64,000 nucleotides of DNA, taken from the NCBI RefSeq assembly GCF_008806955.1, contig NZ_CP031727.1, positions 3,362,001 through 3,426,000 of the forward strand, read 5' to 3'. The translations under genes were made by a program, and so were the position numbers. Origin of the DNA: Cellvibrio sp. KY-YJ-3 (lineage in GTDB: Bacteria; Pseudomonadota; Gammaproteobacteria; Pseudomonadales; Cellvibrionaceae). Below are positions 47,187 through 55,330 of the stretch, one piece after another. Numbering within the stretch: the stretch's first letter is position 1; each line of letters begins with the position of its first letter. A model generated the notes under the pieces. It was not told where the DNA came from. It did no database searches and saw only the letters and a list, made by a program, of their open reading frames with translations.

Positions 47187-47413
47187 TCTTGCGTCTCGCT
47201 ATGGCTTTCGTCGCGGACGAAGCGGGTATCTTTTAGGGTTTCCAGTAGTTGGCTGCACTGACGGCATTCCAGCAGAATGGTTTCAAATATACTGATTGCT
47301 TTACGTATATCGCCCGTGCGCTCCAGAGTCAGCTTTCCCAATTCAGCATTGACCGAAATGGTATTTAGTGGATTCCGTAAATCATGCACAAAACGATTTT
47401 TTTCACCATCCAT
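47183..47413 (-). CDS. Stand-alone HisKA (DHp-only) protein
   Basis: 76 residues. The sequence is a single HisKA-type hairpin with phospho-acceptor H10 in RFVHDLRNPLNTI followed by an amphipathic return helix (about 30-60). There is no ATPase domain, receiver or membrane segment. It lies 11 bases after the sigma-54 activator and overlaps the CHASE3 kinase start by 4 bases, so it is a real, coupled gene rather than a shadow. It could be a phosphotransfer intermediate or an inhibitor that pairs with the CHASE3 kinase. I know no described family with exactly this shape in such an operon. Confidence 0.8.
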   Translation of the reverse strand: MDGEKNRFVHDLRNPLNTISVNAELGKLTLERTGDIRKAISIFETILLECRQCSQLLETLKDTRFVRDESHSETQE

Positions 47414-47424
47414 TTGATTTCCCC

Positions 47425-48750
47425 TTACAACTCAACACTACCATAGGTATTTAAGCGGTTATAAAGTGTTTTTAAACTGATACCCAAAACATCCGCCGCT
47501 TGTTTTTTATCGCCATCAAAATGCTCCAGGGTTGACTCGATCAGCTCGCGCTCCACCTCCTCCACTGTTTTTCCAACCCGTATTCCGGTCTTATGTTGGC
47601 TTGCAACTTTTGAAAAGGGCGACGTCAAATTATCAGGCAATACCAATATTTTCTGTTGTTGATCCGCCATGATATAGCCACGATGAATTGCATGGCGCAA
47701 CTCACGCACATTGCCCGGCCAGTCGTAATCCATCAGACGTTTCAGCGAGGAGCTACTAATACCTATATCGCTTGAATACTCCTGATTAAATGCTTCAAGA
47801 AAATATTGCACCAACAAGGGAATATCTTCTTTGCGCTCACGCAGTGGTGGAATATGAATTGGAAATACTGCCAAACGAAAATATAAATCCTCACGCAGGC
47901 AACCTTGTATCGCAATATCCTGCTCTGAACGATTTGTTGCCGACACCACGCGGGCTTCAATATCAATACTAGACGTTGAACCAAGCCGGGTTACTTTTTG
48001 CGTCTCTAATACGCGTAACAAATTGGGCTGTAATTCAATAGGCATTTCTGTTATTTCATCCAGAAATAAAGTACCTTTATTAGCTTGTTCAAATACACCA
48101 ATTTTCCGCTGTATCGCTCCAGTAAAAGCACCTTTTTCGTGACCAAATAATTCACTGCTAATTAGCTCGCGGGAAAATGCACCACAATTGGCAGGGACAT
48201 AATCACCTTCCGCCTGGCTGGCATAATGAATAGCAGCAGCAACCATTTCTTTACCAACACCGCTCTCACCTAGCAACATCACATTAGCTTTGGTGGTCGA
48301 TACCCGCTCAATCATTTGATACACATGCTGCATGGATGCGGATTCACCCACCAAATGATTAAAATGCAAACTAACGGATGACTCGTTCTTTTTTGTTGCC
48401 AGCCGTTTGTCTTCAAATAGAGATTCCAGCTGTTGCAGATCAATTGGTTTAATCAGGTAATTTATATTCGAACCATAGAGATCAGTCACAATGGACTTAA
48501 TGGAGGGATGCCCGGTAATAAGTGTGATTTTTGTTTGATTTCGCTCAGGTAATGCCTCCAATAAATGCAAGCCACTGCCATCCGGTAAAATTAAATCCAA
48601 AATCACATGCGAATAGCGATTTTTGCCAAGCAATTCACGTGCTTGCGCCACCGAATCGGCCGCCATCACCTTGTGGCCCAACAAACTTAATAACTGAACT
48701 GTTGCATCCAAGAACCGCCGATCATCGTCAACCAATAAAACTTCAGCCAC
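47425..48750 (-). CDS. NtrC-family sigma-54-dependent response regulator
   Basis: 441 residues. A receiver with D52 in ILDLILPDGSG, an AAA+ domain with Walker A GESGVGKE and the sigma-54 contact loop GAFTGA, and a C-terminal Fis-type helix-turn-helix DKKQAADVLGISLKTLYNRL. All elements needed to activate sigma-54 promoters are present. It starts with GTG. It is the first gene of a five-gene signalling operon. Four candidate -24/-12 elements nearby (43.1, 50.1, 51.55 and 51.77 kb) are its likely targets. Confidence 0.93.
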   Translation of the reverse strand: MAEVLLVDDDRRFLDATVQLLSLLGHKVMAADSVAQARELLGKNRYSHVILDLILPDGSGLHLLEALPERNQTKITLITGHPSIKSIVTDLYGSNINYLIKPIDLQQLESLFEDKRLATKKNESSVSLHFNHLVGESASMQHVYQMIERVSTTKANVMLLGESGVGKEMVAAAIHYASQAEGDYVPANCGAFSRELISSELFGHEKGAFTGAIQRKIGVFEQANKGTLFLDEITEMPIELQPNLLRVLETQKVTRLGSTSSIDIEARVVSATNRSEQDIAIQGCLREDLYFRLAVFPIHIPPLRERKEDIPLLVQYFLEAFNQEYSSDIGISSSSLKRLMDYDWPGNVRELRHAIHRGYIMADQQQKILVLPDNLTSPFSKVASQHKTGIRVGKTVEEVERELIESTLEHFDGDKKQAADVLGISLKTLYNRLNTYGSVEL

Positions 48751-48861
48751 GATTTATATCCTCATGTTGCCAGTTAGCGCGAGGCTCATTCTAGCACCAG
48801 TCAGATATAGGAATGCACCACCGATCAATAACTTAGCGATGCAATTCACTTTTTTGAATAT

Positions 48862-49104
48862 TTAAAAAAATGGCAAAAGGCGCAATCCGGGAAACGCAAC
48901 GCGAAATATTCGCTGCAGGGTAGACCCTGTGGGTGCAGAGGCAATTCCCGCGACAACACCCACTAACAATGGGGCAAAAACAAAGGTAATCAGAAATGAA
49001 CTAAATGCCGGTTTATTAAGCGCCAAATTCAGACATTGTTGTAGCTCCGCGCCCTGCAATGCCAAGCGATCACTCTTTTGTTTCACTTCGACGACTAAAT
49101 TCAT
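48862..49104 (-). CDS. Small membrane protein downstream of YqjE
   Basis: 80 residues from the ATG at 49104; it overlaps the YqjE-like gene by 35 bases. It has an N-terminal helical segment rich in Gln/Leu, one hydrophobic helix (about 33-52, FLITFVFAPLLVGVVAG) and a short basic tail. Its place matches that of yqjK after yqjD-yqjE in E. coli. I cannot confirm the family. Confidence 0.6.
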   Translation of the reverse strand: MNLVVEVKQKSDRLALQGAELQQCLNLALNKPAFSSFLITFVFAPLLVGVVAGIASAPTGSTLQRIFRVAFPGLRLLPFF

Positions 49105-49552
49105 TTTTAGTACTCCGCACAAAATTATCAATGTGCGCACGGGTATAAGGAAAAGTCATGCGTGCACGATATTTCACAAACAACCAACGGCAAACAAACA
49201 AAAGCAAAACCTGCAGCAAGAAAAACGTGAGCATGCCCAGACCAAGTTGTTCGCTTAAAGCCACAACTGACCAGGCAACCAATGCGGAAAATGAACACCA
49301 AGTCAGCAAAATAATGGGCATCATAATCAACCACAGCATCATTACTTTGGGCAGCGTATGTACTGCCAGTAATGCTTCTGTGCGCGCCAAGTCAATCACG
49401 CCGCCCGCAAAACCAATTAACTGCTCGCCCAGCTGTACGGTTTGGGCTACATCAGCTTCCCAGTTAGCTGCAGGTTGATCAGCTGACGATGAAACACGCT
49501 CCTGAGGCTGGGTAGCCTCAGGAGCCTGCTCATTGCGCTCAGGGGTATGCAT
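49070..49552 (-). CDS. YqjE-like phage-holin-superfamily membrane protein
   Basis: 160 residues. A polar N-terminus (~1-50) leads into two membrane helices (about 75-98 and 105-128) and a basic C-terminal tail. This is the DUF1469/YqjE layout. Follows the YqjD-like gene by 10 bases. In E. coli yqjD-yqjE are stationary-phase inner-membrane proteins. Confidence 0.75.
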   Translation of the reverse strand: MHTPERNEQAPEATQPQERVSSSADQPAANWEADVAQTVQLGEQLIGFAGGVIDLARTEALLAVHTLPKVMMLWLIMMPIILLTWCSFSALVAWSVVALSEQLGLGMLTFFLLQVLLLFVCRWLFVKYRARMTFPYTRAHIDNFVRSTKNEFSRRSETKE

Positions 49553-49562
49553 ATTCGCTTAC

Positions 49563-49856
49563 TCAGTGACGACGAGTAAGTAAATACGACACCAGACAAC
49601 CGGCTGCAAAAGCAACACCCACCGTTACCAAGGGTTTGGCTCTAACGGCTTCTTCGGCTTTCTCTTCCAACTCAATAGCACGCGCCTTACCTTCATTGAG
49701 CTTGATTTTGGCATTAGCCGCTGTAGCCGTACCAATAGAACCAACCGCATCATAGATACTGGAGGTCGCTTCCTTAAACTGGGCGATAGCTTCAGACATG
49801 GAGATATCGTCCATTTTACCGTTCTCATTACTTTTTACTGAAGTTTGAGTAGCCAT
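49563..49856 (-). CDS. DUF883/YqjD-family protein
   Basis: 97 residues. A helical soluble N-terminus (Ala/Glu-rich) and one C-terminal membrane helix PLVTVGVAFAAGCLVSYLLTRR, the signature end of YqjD/ElaB. E. coli YqjD is a ribosome-binding, tail-anchored inner-membrane protein induced in stationary phase. Encoded just before the YqjE-like gene. Confidence 0.85.
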   Translation of the reverse strand: MATQTSVKSNENGKMDDISMSEAIAQFKEATSSIYDAVGSIGTATAANAKIKLNEGKARAIELEEKAEEAVRAKPLVTVGVAFAAGCLVSYLLTRRH

Positions 49857-49939
49857 GGTTATTACCTCTTGGGTTGTTGAAAAACAGGTTTAGGATTTTA
49901 CCAATTTACGTTCAAATCACTGACACAGTTTCTACAGTA

Positions 49940-50101
49940 CTAAAGGCGACGCCGGCCAAAAATAAGCGACAAGATAAACAGCACGAGAAATACAAAAAAT
50001 AAAATTTGCGCTATTCCTGTTGCTGCCCCAGCGATACCACCAAAGCCTAAAAGACCAGCAATAATGGCAACAATAAAAAATACTAGTGAATAGTAAAGCA
50101 T
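49940..50101 (-). CDS. DUF1328 small membrane protein
   Basis: 53 residues read by hand from the ATG at 50101 (stop TAG at 49942-49940). The sequence begins [20 protein letters not shown] and continues with [18 protein letters not shown], then ends with GRRRL. This matches the DUF1328/YtjA family, two-helix inner-membrane peptides. An AGAGGAG ribosome site lies six bases upstream. Candidate sigma-54 and Anr-type sites precede it. It is followed by the YqjD-like gene on the same strand. Confidence 0.9.
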   Translation of the reverse strand: MLYYSLVFFIVAIIAGLLGFGGIAGAATGIAQILFFVFLVLFILSLIFGRRRL

Positions 50102-50136
50102 GGGATGCTCCTCTGTTTAACATTCACTGTATTACC

Positions 50137-50153
50137 TTCAATGAACATGCCAA
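50137..50153 (-). promoter_or_regulatory. Candidate sigma-54 promoter of the DUF1328 gene
   Basis: Minus strand TTGGCATGTTCATTGAA: 11 of 13 informative positions match YTGGCACGNNNNTTGCW, although the -12 GC reads GA. Predicted start about 25 bases before the DUF1328 ATG. Confidence 0.5.
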
Positions 50154-50239
50154 CTCATTTTAACTTGGCTGAAAAACACAGAAAAAATTAGCAATGGAGT
50201 ATAGCTTTAACACTGTAATGGAGCTGGCTACAGGCATTT

Positions 50240-50285
50240 TTGATCGCAATCAAAACTCAACAAGCTAGATATTGATAAAAATCAT
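50240..50285. promoter_or_regulatory. Two tandem FNR/Anr-type boxes
   Basis: TTGATCGCAATCAA (50240-50253) is a perfect TTGAT-N4-ATCAA box, and TTGATAAAAATCAT (50272-50285) matches with one change. Their centres are 32 bases apart, about three helical turns, so both would face the same side of DNA. They lie about 140-185 bases upstream of the DUF1328 start and just past the AI-2E stop. They suggest oxygen-responsive control of the envelope genes. Confidence 0.6.
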
Positions 50286-50390
50286 AAAAAGCATGGCGCT
50301 AACAAAAAAATCATCCTTTGGCGGAGTAATATTTGCAAAGACTACAAAAATTCGAAAAACTTACACCCCTATTCAGTCTGCTATTAGCCA

Positions 50391-51512
50391 CTACTCTTTG
50401 TTACTCGCGACATCACCATCAAGAAGATTGATCCAGCAACCGAGCAAATTCAAGTGTAATGATAAAATTTTAAAGCACACCAACAAAGGAATGGCAATTA
50501 GCAAGCCGATAACCCCCCACAGCCAACCCCAGGCGAACATCCACAACACGACCAATAAGGGATTCATATTAAACCGTCGACCTAATACTGTTGGCGTTAC
50601 CAACTGCGACTCAATAAAATTTAATGCCAAAAAACTACCTGGCACCAGCAGCGCCATACTCACTGACTCGTATTCTAAAAAACCGACACCGGTCAGAATT
50701 ACGCACAACAATAATGGTCCGATATAAGGTGCAAAATTTAACATGGCCGCCAACGTACCCCAAAGCAACGGATCTTCCACACCTATTATTGCCATTACAC
50801 AGGCCGTTGCTGCCCCCAAACCAATATTGATAATAGAAATTAACAATGCATAGCGGGATATATCGTCGCGCACAGTTTGAAAGATAATCACCGCTTTCTT
50901 TTTTTCGGCAAATGATGATTGGGAGCGAACAAAATTACGCATCAGGTTATCACCGTATACCAGAAAGAAATAAGTAATGACAAATACTGCAGCAACCTGG
51001 ACTAAAAACATCGCCGTAGTACCTGCGGCGAGTGACACCGCAGAAAAAAGAATCGTTTCAAAGAGGCTGCTAACAGCATTACTTTCTTGACTAGCCGAGG
51101 GCATGACCTGTGATCGCAACAAATTAAACTGATCAGCAAAGCCATTTAGATGTGCAGTTAATTTATTCCCCAGCTCGGGCAAACTACCTAACCAATGCGC
51201 AGCAGGCCCACCGAGGAAAACACAGGTCAAGCCCAGCATAAAAAGCAGAAAAATAACCACTAATGCGGCAGCAAGCGGATGCGGTAATTTAAAATCGGCA
51301 AGAAGCCGCACAAGCGGACTGGAAAATAATGCAATAAAACCGGCAACAAATACCGGCAGTAATAAGGTGCGGCAAAAATACAAGGTATAGAGTACTGCAA
51401 TCACTACCAATATATTTAGAGCCATGCCTATAGTATTGGAGAAATTAATGCGCCTTAATATCTGGGTATCAGGCCTACTCCCCAAGTTGTGATGCACAAT
51501 TGGACTATTCAT
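50391..51512 (-). CDS. AI-2E/PerM-family membrane transporter
   Basis: 373 residues with about eight hydrophobic helices, and the family C-terminal FNPLLVVLWMFAWGWLWGVIGLLIAIPLLVC-type segment. The family includes E. coli TqsA/PerM (AI-2 or sodium-linked export), and its members vary in role. A candidate sigma-54 promoter lies 38 bases upstream of the start. Divergent from the BON gene. Confidence 0.88.
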   Translation of the reverse strand: MNSPIVHHNLGSRPDTQILRRINFSNTIGMALNILVVIAVLYTLYFCRTLLLPVFVAGFIALFSSPLVRLLADFKLPHPLAAALVVIFLLFMLGLTCVFLGGPAAHWLGSLPELGNKLTAHLNGFADQFNLLRSQVMPSASQESNAVSSLFETILFSAVSLAAGTTAMFLVQVAAVFVITYFFLVYGDNLMRNFVRSQSSFAEKKKAVIIFQTVRDDISRYALLISIINIGLGAATACVMAIIGVEDPLLWGTLAAMLNFAPYIGPLLLCVILTGVGFLEYESVSMALLVPGSFLALNFIESQLVTPTVLGRRFNMNPLLVVLWMFAWGWLWGVIGLLIAIPLLVCFKILSLHLNLLGCWINLLDGDVASNKE

Positions 51513-51549
51513 AACGACTCCCTGAGCATTGGCATTGACTCAGGATATC

Positions 51550-51566
51550 TGCTATTTCCATACCAG
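51550..51566 (-). promoter_or_regulatory. Candidate sigma-54 promoter of the AI-2E gene
   Basis: Minus strand CTGGTATGGAAATAGCA: GG and GC at the required ten-base separation, 10 of 13 informative consensus positions. Predicted start about 27 bases before the transporter ATG. Confidence 0.45.
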
Positions 51567-51756
51567 CTTTACGCGAAAAAGATATACCTCACTCCCACAA
51601 TGTAATTTCCTTTAATAAAAATTTACATATTTTTGTAGTTTTTTCATAAATCTTAATTTATTACCTGCCATATAAACCAAAAATAATCACATCAAATATC
51701 CCCCGCAGATTTTCCCCACACGCAAAAACAGTGGTTCCCGGGTAATCTTTGATTAA

Positions 51757-51773
51757 TTGGCATGAATTAAGCT
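51757..51773 (+). promoter_or_regulatory. Candidate sigma-54 promoter of the BON gene
   Basis: TTGGCATGAATTAAGCT with the GG and GC dinucleotides ten bases apart; 10 of 13 informative consensus positions. It lies about 80 bases before the BON gene start. This and the preceding element sit in a 351-base AT-rich gap between the divergent AI-2E and BON genes, where no other gene is seen. Confidence 0.45.
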
Positions 51774-51863
51774 TTATCCTTTCCGTGCCCTCTTTAACGA
51801 GCGCATGTTTTTCAACGAAATATTTTCAATATTTTTTGAAAAAATTTTCCAAAGGAGAACATC

Positions 51864-52568
51864 ATGAAAAATACTTTATTTGACTCAATCACCATTTCTC
51901 TTAGCGCCCTTGCGCTCACCACGTCACTGTCTGCCGTCGCAGCCAACACAGAGCCTGCAGCAAATAATAGTGCCCATACAGAGAACACTTATACCGAAAA
52001 AACTTACACTGAGAAAAGAAGCGCGGCAGAATTTTGGGCCGACTTTAAACAGGATAGCAAACAGACCTGGCAGGATAGTAAAGCAGCATTCAAAGACGGC
52101 TGGATTGAAAGCAAGCTGGAAACAGCGTTAATCCTGAATGAGCACCTCAATGCATTCAAAATTGACATTGAAGTCGATAAAGATATGGCCACTCTGGGTG
52201 GAGAAGTTCACTCCGATATTGAAAAAGAACTGGCCGAAAATATTGCGCTGGGCGTTGAAGGCATTGACGCCGTGACCAATAACATCAAAGTAATTGAAAA
52301 ACCCGCTAAAACCGCAGAATCTGTTGCCCCGCAAGGTCGTAACTTCGCACAGTATGTCGCTGACGTTTCCACCACTGCGGCAATTAAAACCGAACTGCTG
52401 GCTTCGCCCAACATTAAAGGCTTGGCAATTGATGTGGACACACTAAACCATAAGGTAACCCTTTCCGGTCAAGTGAGTTCACTGGAACAAAAAGCATTAG
52501 CGCAAGCAATAGCCGCCAAACACGAAAATGTGAAAGGTGTGGTGAATAATTTGCAAATTAAGTCGTGA
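51864..52568 (+). CDS. Periplasmic BON-domain protein (OsmY-like)
   Basis: 234 residues. A signal peptide (1-27) ends at SAVAA. Two BON domains follow, about 85-147 and 168-232, each with the family pattern of ...VTLSGQV/ATLGGEV and a late NNI/NNLQIK strand. OsmY-type proteins protect the envelope under osmotic and stationary stress. An AAAGGAG site precedes the ATG. It is the right-most gene of the block between miaB and ybeZ, and divergent from the transporter. Confidence 0.9.
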   Translation: MKNTLFDSITISLSALALTTSLSAVAANTEPAANNSAHTENTYTEKTYTEKRSAAEFWADFKQDSKQTWQDSKAAFKDGWIESKLETALILNEHLNAFKIDIEVDKDMATLGGEVHSDIEKELAENIALGVEGIDAVTNNIKVIEKPAKTAESVAPQGRNFAQYVADVSTTAAIKTELLASPNIKGLAIDVDTLNHKVTLSGQVSSLEQKALAQAIAAKHENVKGVVNNLQIKS

Positions 52569-52606
52569 TTCCAATGAGCACAAAACTTGATGTGAATATT
52601 ATTAAC

Positions 52607-52623
52607 GGGGCGGGTACCGCCCC
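52607..52623. terminator. GC-rich hairpin after the BON gene
   Basis: Perfect 7-bp stem GGGGCGG / CCGCCCC with loop GTA, 39 bases past the BON stop. No T-run follows, so termination efficiency is uncertain. Confidence 0.5.
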
Positions 52624-52799
52624 GGCTTCGCATTAAGGGAAAAACAAGTGCAAATACAACAAGTTATAAAACAAACCTCACAAAGACATGCAACTTCAGC
52701 AAAGGGTTCAGCGTTTGTTCAGCTGTAATTTAGGCTTTATCCCTCCCGCTGAATGGTTTAGTCTTACTTTTAATTAAGTCACACGAGCCTACTAACCAC

Positions 52800-53876
52800 T
52801 TGAACACCCACGTTATATCCCCCCCGGAAATTATTACCCAGCCTCTATCGCTGGAGCCTAGTGATAGTCGTCGCCTTGCCAACCTCAATGGTCTGCTCGG
52901 CCAACACCTGCGCCAGATTGAAGAGCGCCTTGATATTGAAATTCGCAATCGCGGTTCAGAGTTCCAGCTGGTAGGCCCCGCCAACAAAACCCGTGCTGCC
53001 GCCGAACTACTGCGAAACCTTTACGAATTTACCGGTCACAGTGAACTCACCCCGGATGAAGTACATCTCGCCTTGCAAACCTCAGGAATTGAACAGCTTA
53101 TGCAACAACTCGATAACGCCGAGTCTATTGTGGATGACGCCGCAATCGGCGCTACAGCACCTGCCACCGAAACCACGGGTGACGAAGGCGGCATTACGCT
53201 TATCCGCACTAAAAAGTGCACTATCAAGCCACGTGGCCTCAACCAACAGCGTTACGTGCGCGCCGTGCAGCGCCATGACATCAATTTCGGTATTGGCCCA
53301 GCCGGTACGGGCAAAACCTACCTCGCTGTGGCCTGTGCGGTAGAAGCCTTATTGAAAAATGAGATAGAGCGTATTTTGTTGGTGCGCCCTGCGGTTGAAG
53401 CAGGTGAGAAACTCGGGTTTCTACCAGGCGACCTGGCGCAGAAAGTCGACCCCTACCTGCGCCCGCTTTACGACGCCCTGTTTGAAATGTTGGGCTTTGA
53501 TACCGTAGGCAAGCTGATGGAGCGCGGCGTGATTGAAGTGGCGCCCCTCGCCTTTATGCGCGGCCGCACCCTGAACAATTCTTTCGTGATTCTGGATGAA
53601 AGCCAAAACACCACCCGCGAGCAGATGAAAATGTTCCTGACCCGCATCGGTTTTGGCACTACCGCCGTAATCACTGGCGACCCAACCCAGATCGACTTGC
53701 CCCGCGGCATGGCCTCTGGCTTGCGCCATGCGATTGAGGTGCTGGATAACGTCAACGGTATCAGCTTTACCCACTTCACCTCTAAAGATGTGGTGCGCCA
53801 CCCGATTATTCAGCGCATAGTCGAAGCCTATGACGCATTTGAACAAAAGAACCCCAAACCGGATGACGCGCGCTAA
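52800..53876 (+). CDS. ybeZ: PhoH-like ATPase YbeZ
   Basis: 358 residues. An N-terminal KH-like region is followed by the PhoH domain with Walker A GPAGTGKT, the [15 protein letters not shown] segment, and Walker [11 protein letters not shown]. The start codon is TTG; no upstream ATG fits. PhoH-like proteins act with YbeY in rRNA maturation. It begins the ybeZ-ybeY-ybeX unit, two bases before ybeY. Its usual upstream neighbour miaB is 10 kb away. Confidence 0.94.
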   Translation: MNTHVISPPEIITQPLSLEPSDSRRLANLNGLLGQHLRQIEERLDIEIRNRGSEFQLVGPANKTRAAAELLRNLYEFTGHSELTPDEVHLALQTSGIEQLMQQLDNAESIVDDAAIGATAPATETTGDEGGITLIRTKKCTIKPRGLNQQRYVRAVQRHDINFGIGPAGTGKTYLAVACAVEALLKNEIERILLVRPAVEAGEKLGFLPGDLAQKVDPYLRPLYDALFEMLGFDTVGKLMERGVIEVAPLAFMRGRTLNNSFVILDESQNTTREQMKMFLTRIGFGTTAVITGDPTQIDLPRGMASGLRHAIEVLDNVNGISFTHFTSKDVVRHPIIQRIVEAYDAFEQKNPKPDDAR

Positions 53877-53878
53877 TC

Positions 53879-54346
53879 ATGGCCTACCAAATTGATATAG
53901 AAAGTAATAGCCAAAGCCAACAGATACCGGCTTTGGCTGAATTGGAGCGCTGGATTGGTGCCGCACTGCACAGCCAAAAACTTGAAGATGCAGAAGTAAG
54001 CCTCTATATCGTCGACGAAGACGAAAGTCAGCAACTTAATAGCCAGTATCGCGGCAAAGACTACCCCACCAACGTGCTCTCCTTCCCGGCAGATATCCCT
54101 GAGGAAGTGGGTGTACCACTCTTGGGTGACTTGGTGGTCTGCGCCCCTGTGGTGGAGCGTGAAGCTCAGGAACAAGGTAAAACCTTGGCCGCCCACTGGG
54201 CACATATGCTGGTGCACGGCAGCTTGCACCTCCTAGGCTTCGATCACATCGACGATACTGAAGCCGATGAGATGGAAGCGCTTGAAACAGCAATTATCAC
54301 CGGGCTGGGTTACCCTGCTCCCTATAACGAACTTACGGCAGAATAA
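53879..54346 (+). CDS. ybeY: rRNA maturation endoribonuclease YbeY
   Basis: 155 residues. Zinc motif [11 protein letters not shown] (the three histidines of YbeY), preceded by TNVLSFPAD. Single-strand endoribonuclease for 16S rRNA 3' maturation and ribosome quality control. It starts two bases after ybeZ. Confidence 0.96.
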   Translation: MAYQIDIESNSQSQQIPALAELERWIGAALHSQKLEDAEVSLYIVDEDESQQLNSQYRGKDYPTNVLSFPADIPEEVGVPLLGDLVVCAPVVEREAQEQGKTLAAHWAHMLVHGSLHLLGFDHIDDTEADEMEALETAIITGLGYPAPYNELTAE

Positions 54347-54366
54347 AAACCTTGGGAACTAGCATC

Positions 54367-55242
54367 ATGTCGGACGACCATCCGAGTAGCACAACTACTG
54401 ACAAATACGAACGCAGCGATAAACACGAGCGATCGTGGCTGGATAAAGTACTGCACGCCTTCAGCGCGGAACCTAAATCCCGCGATGAGCTGCTGGAAAT
54501 TATTAAAGACGCCGCCGATAACCAATTGCTCGACCAGGAAGCCCTGAGCATTATCGAGGGCGCACTGGATGTATCCTCCCTGCAAGCGCGTGAAATTATG
54601 GTGCCGCGCTCACACATAGTCGCCATTCGCCTGGAAGACTCACCGCAGGAATACCTGCCGCAAATTATCGAATCCGGCCACTCACGCTTTCCGGTGATTG
54701 GTGAAAATATCGATGATGTACGCGGTATTTTGCTCGCTAAAGACTTACTGCCGCTCGCCTTAAAAGGCACCGACAACTTCAATCTGGAAACCATACTGCG
54801 CCCCGCCAACATTGTGCCGGAGAGCAAACGCGTAAATATTTTGCTGCGGGAATTCCGTGAAAATCGCTATCACATGGCATTAGTGATGGACGAATACGGC
54901 GGCATTACTGGCCTGCTCACCATTGAAGATATCCTGGAAGAAATTGTCGGCGAAATTGAAGATGAAACCGACGAAGAAGATGAAGCCTCAGACTTCATCA
55001 AACGCGTGAGCGAAACCGACTATATAGTCAAAGCGCTGACCCCCATTGAAGACTTCAACGAATTTTTCAACACCCAATTCAGCAACGAAGACTTTGATAC
55101 CCTGGGCGGGATTTTGATGCAGGAGTTTGGCCATTTGCCCAAGCGCAACGAGGTGGTACAAATGGACAAGATGCAGTTCCGCGTGCTCTACGCCGACAAT
55201 CGCCAAATCCATTTATTGCGCTTAACAATCGCAACAGATTAA
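54367..55242 (+). CDS. ybeX: CBS-domain/CorC_HlyC protein YbeX
   Basis: 291 residues from the ATG at 54367; a TTG 15 bases earlier is in frame. Two CBS domains (about 60-190) and a C-terminal CorC_HlyC domain ending LLRLTIATD. Implicated in magnesium/cobalt homeostasis and ribosome metabolism in E. coli. It lies 20 bases after ybeY. Confidence 0.93.
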   Translation: MSDDHPSSTTTDKYERSDKHERSWLDKVLHAFSAEPKSRDELLEIIKDAADNQLLDQEALSIIEGALDVSSLQAREIMVPRSHIVAIRLEDSPQEYLPQIIESGHSRFPVIGENIDDVRGILLAKDLLPLALKGTDNFNLETILRPANIVPESKRVNILLREFRENRYHMALVMDEYGGITGLLTIEDILEEIVGEIEDETDEEDEASDFIKRVSETDYIVKALTPIEDFNEFFNTQFSNEDFDTLGGILMQEFGHLPKRNEVVQMDKMQFRVLYADNRQIHLLRLTIATD

Positions 55243-55273
55243 TCTTCGCAGCTGTAACAGAGCAAAAACCTGG

Positions 55274-55304
55274 AAATCCCGCCCTCTCCCGGCGGGATTT
55301 TTTT
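55274..55304 (+). terminator. Rho-independent terminator after ybeX
   Basis: AAATCCCGCC / GGCGGGATTT around a seven-base loop, followed by T residues. lnt starts 27 bases on, so it may be an attenuator for lnt. Confidence 0.85.
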
Positions 55305-55330
55305 AACCGTCTAAAAAAGATTACCCACCC

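Noticed and set aside
48751-48861. CTGGTGCTAGAATGAGCC upstream of the activator gene as a possible autoregulatory sigma-54 site
   Set aside because: GG to GC spacing is eleven bases, one too many.
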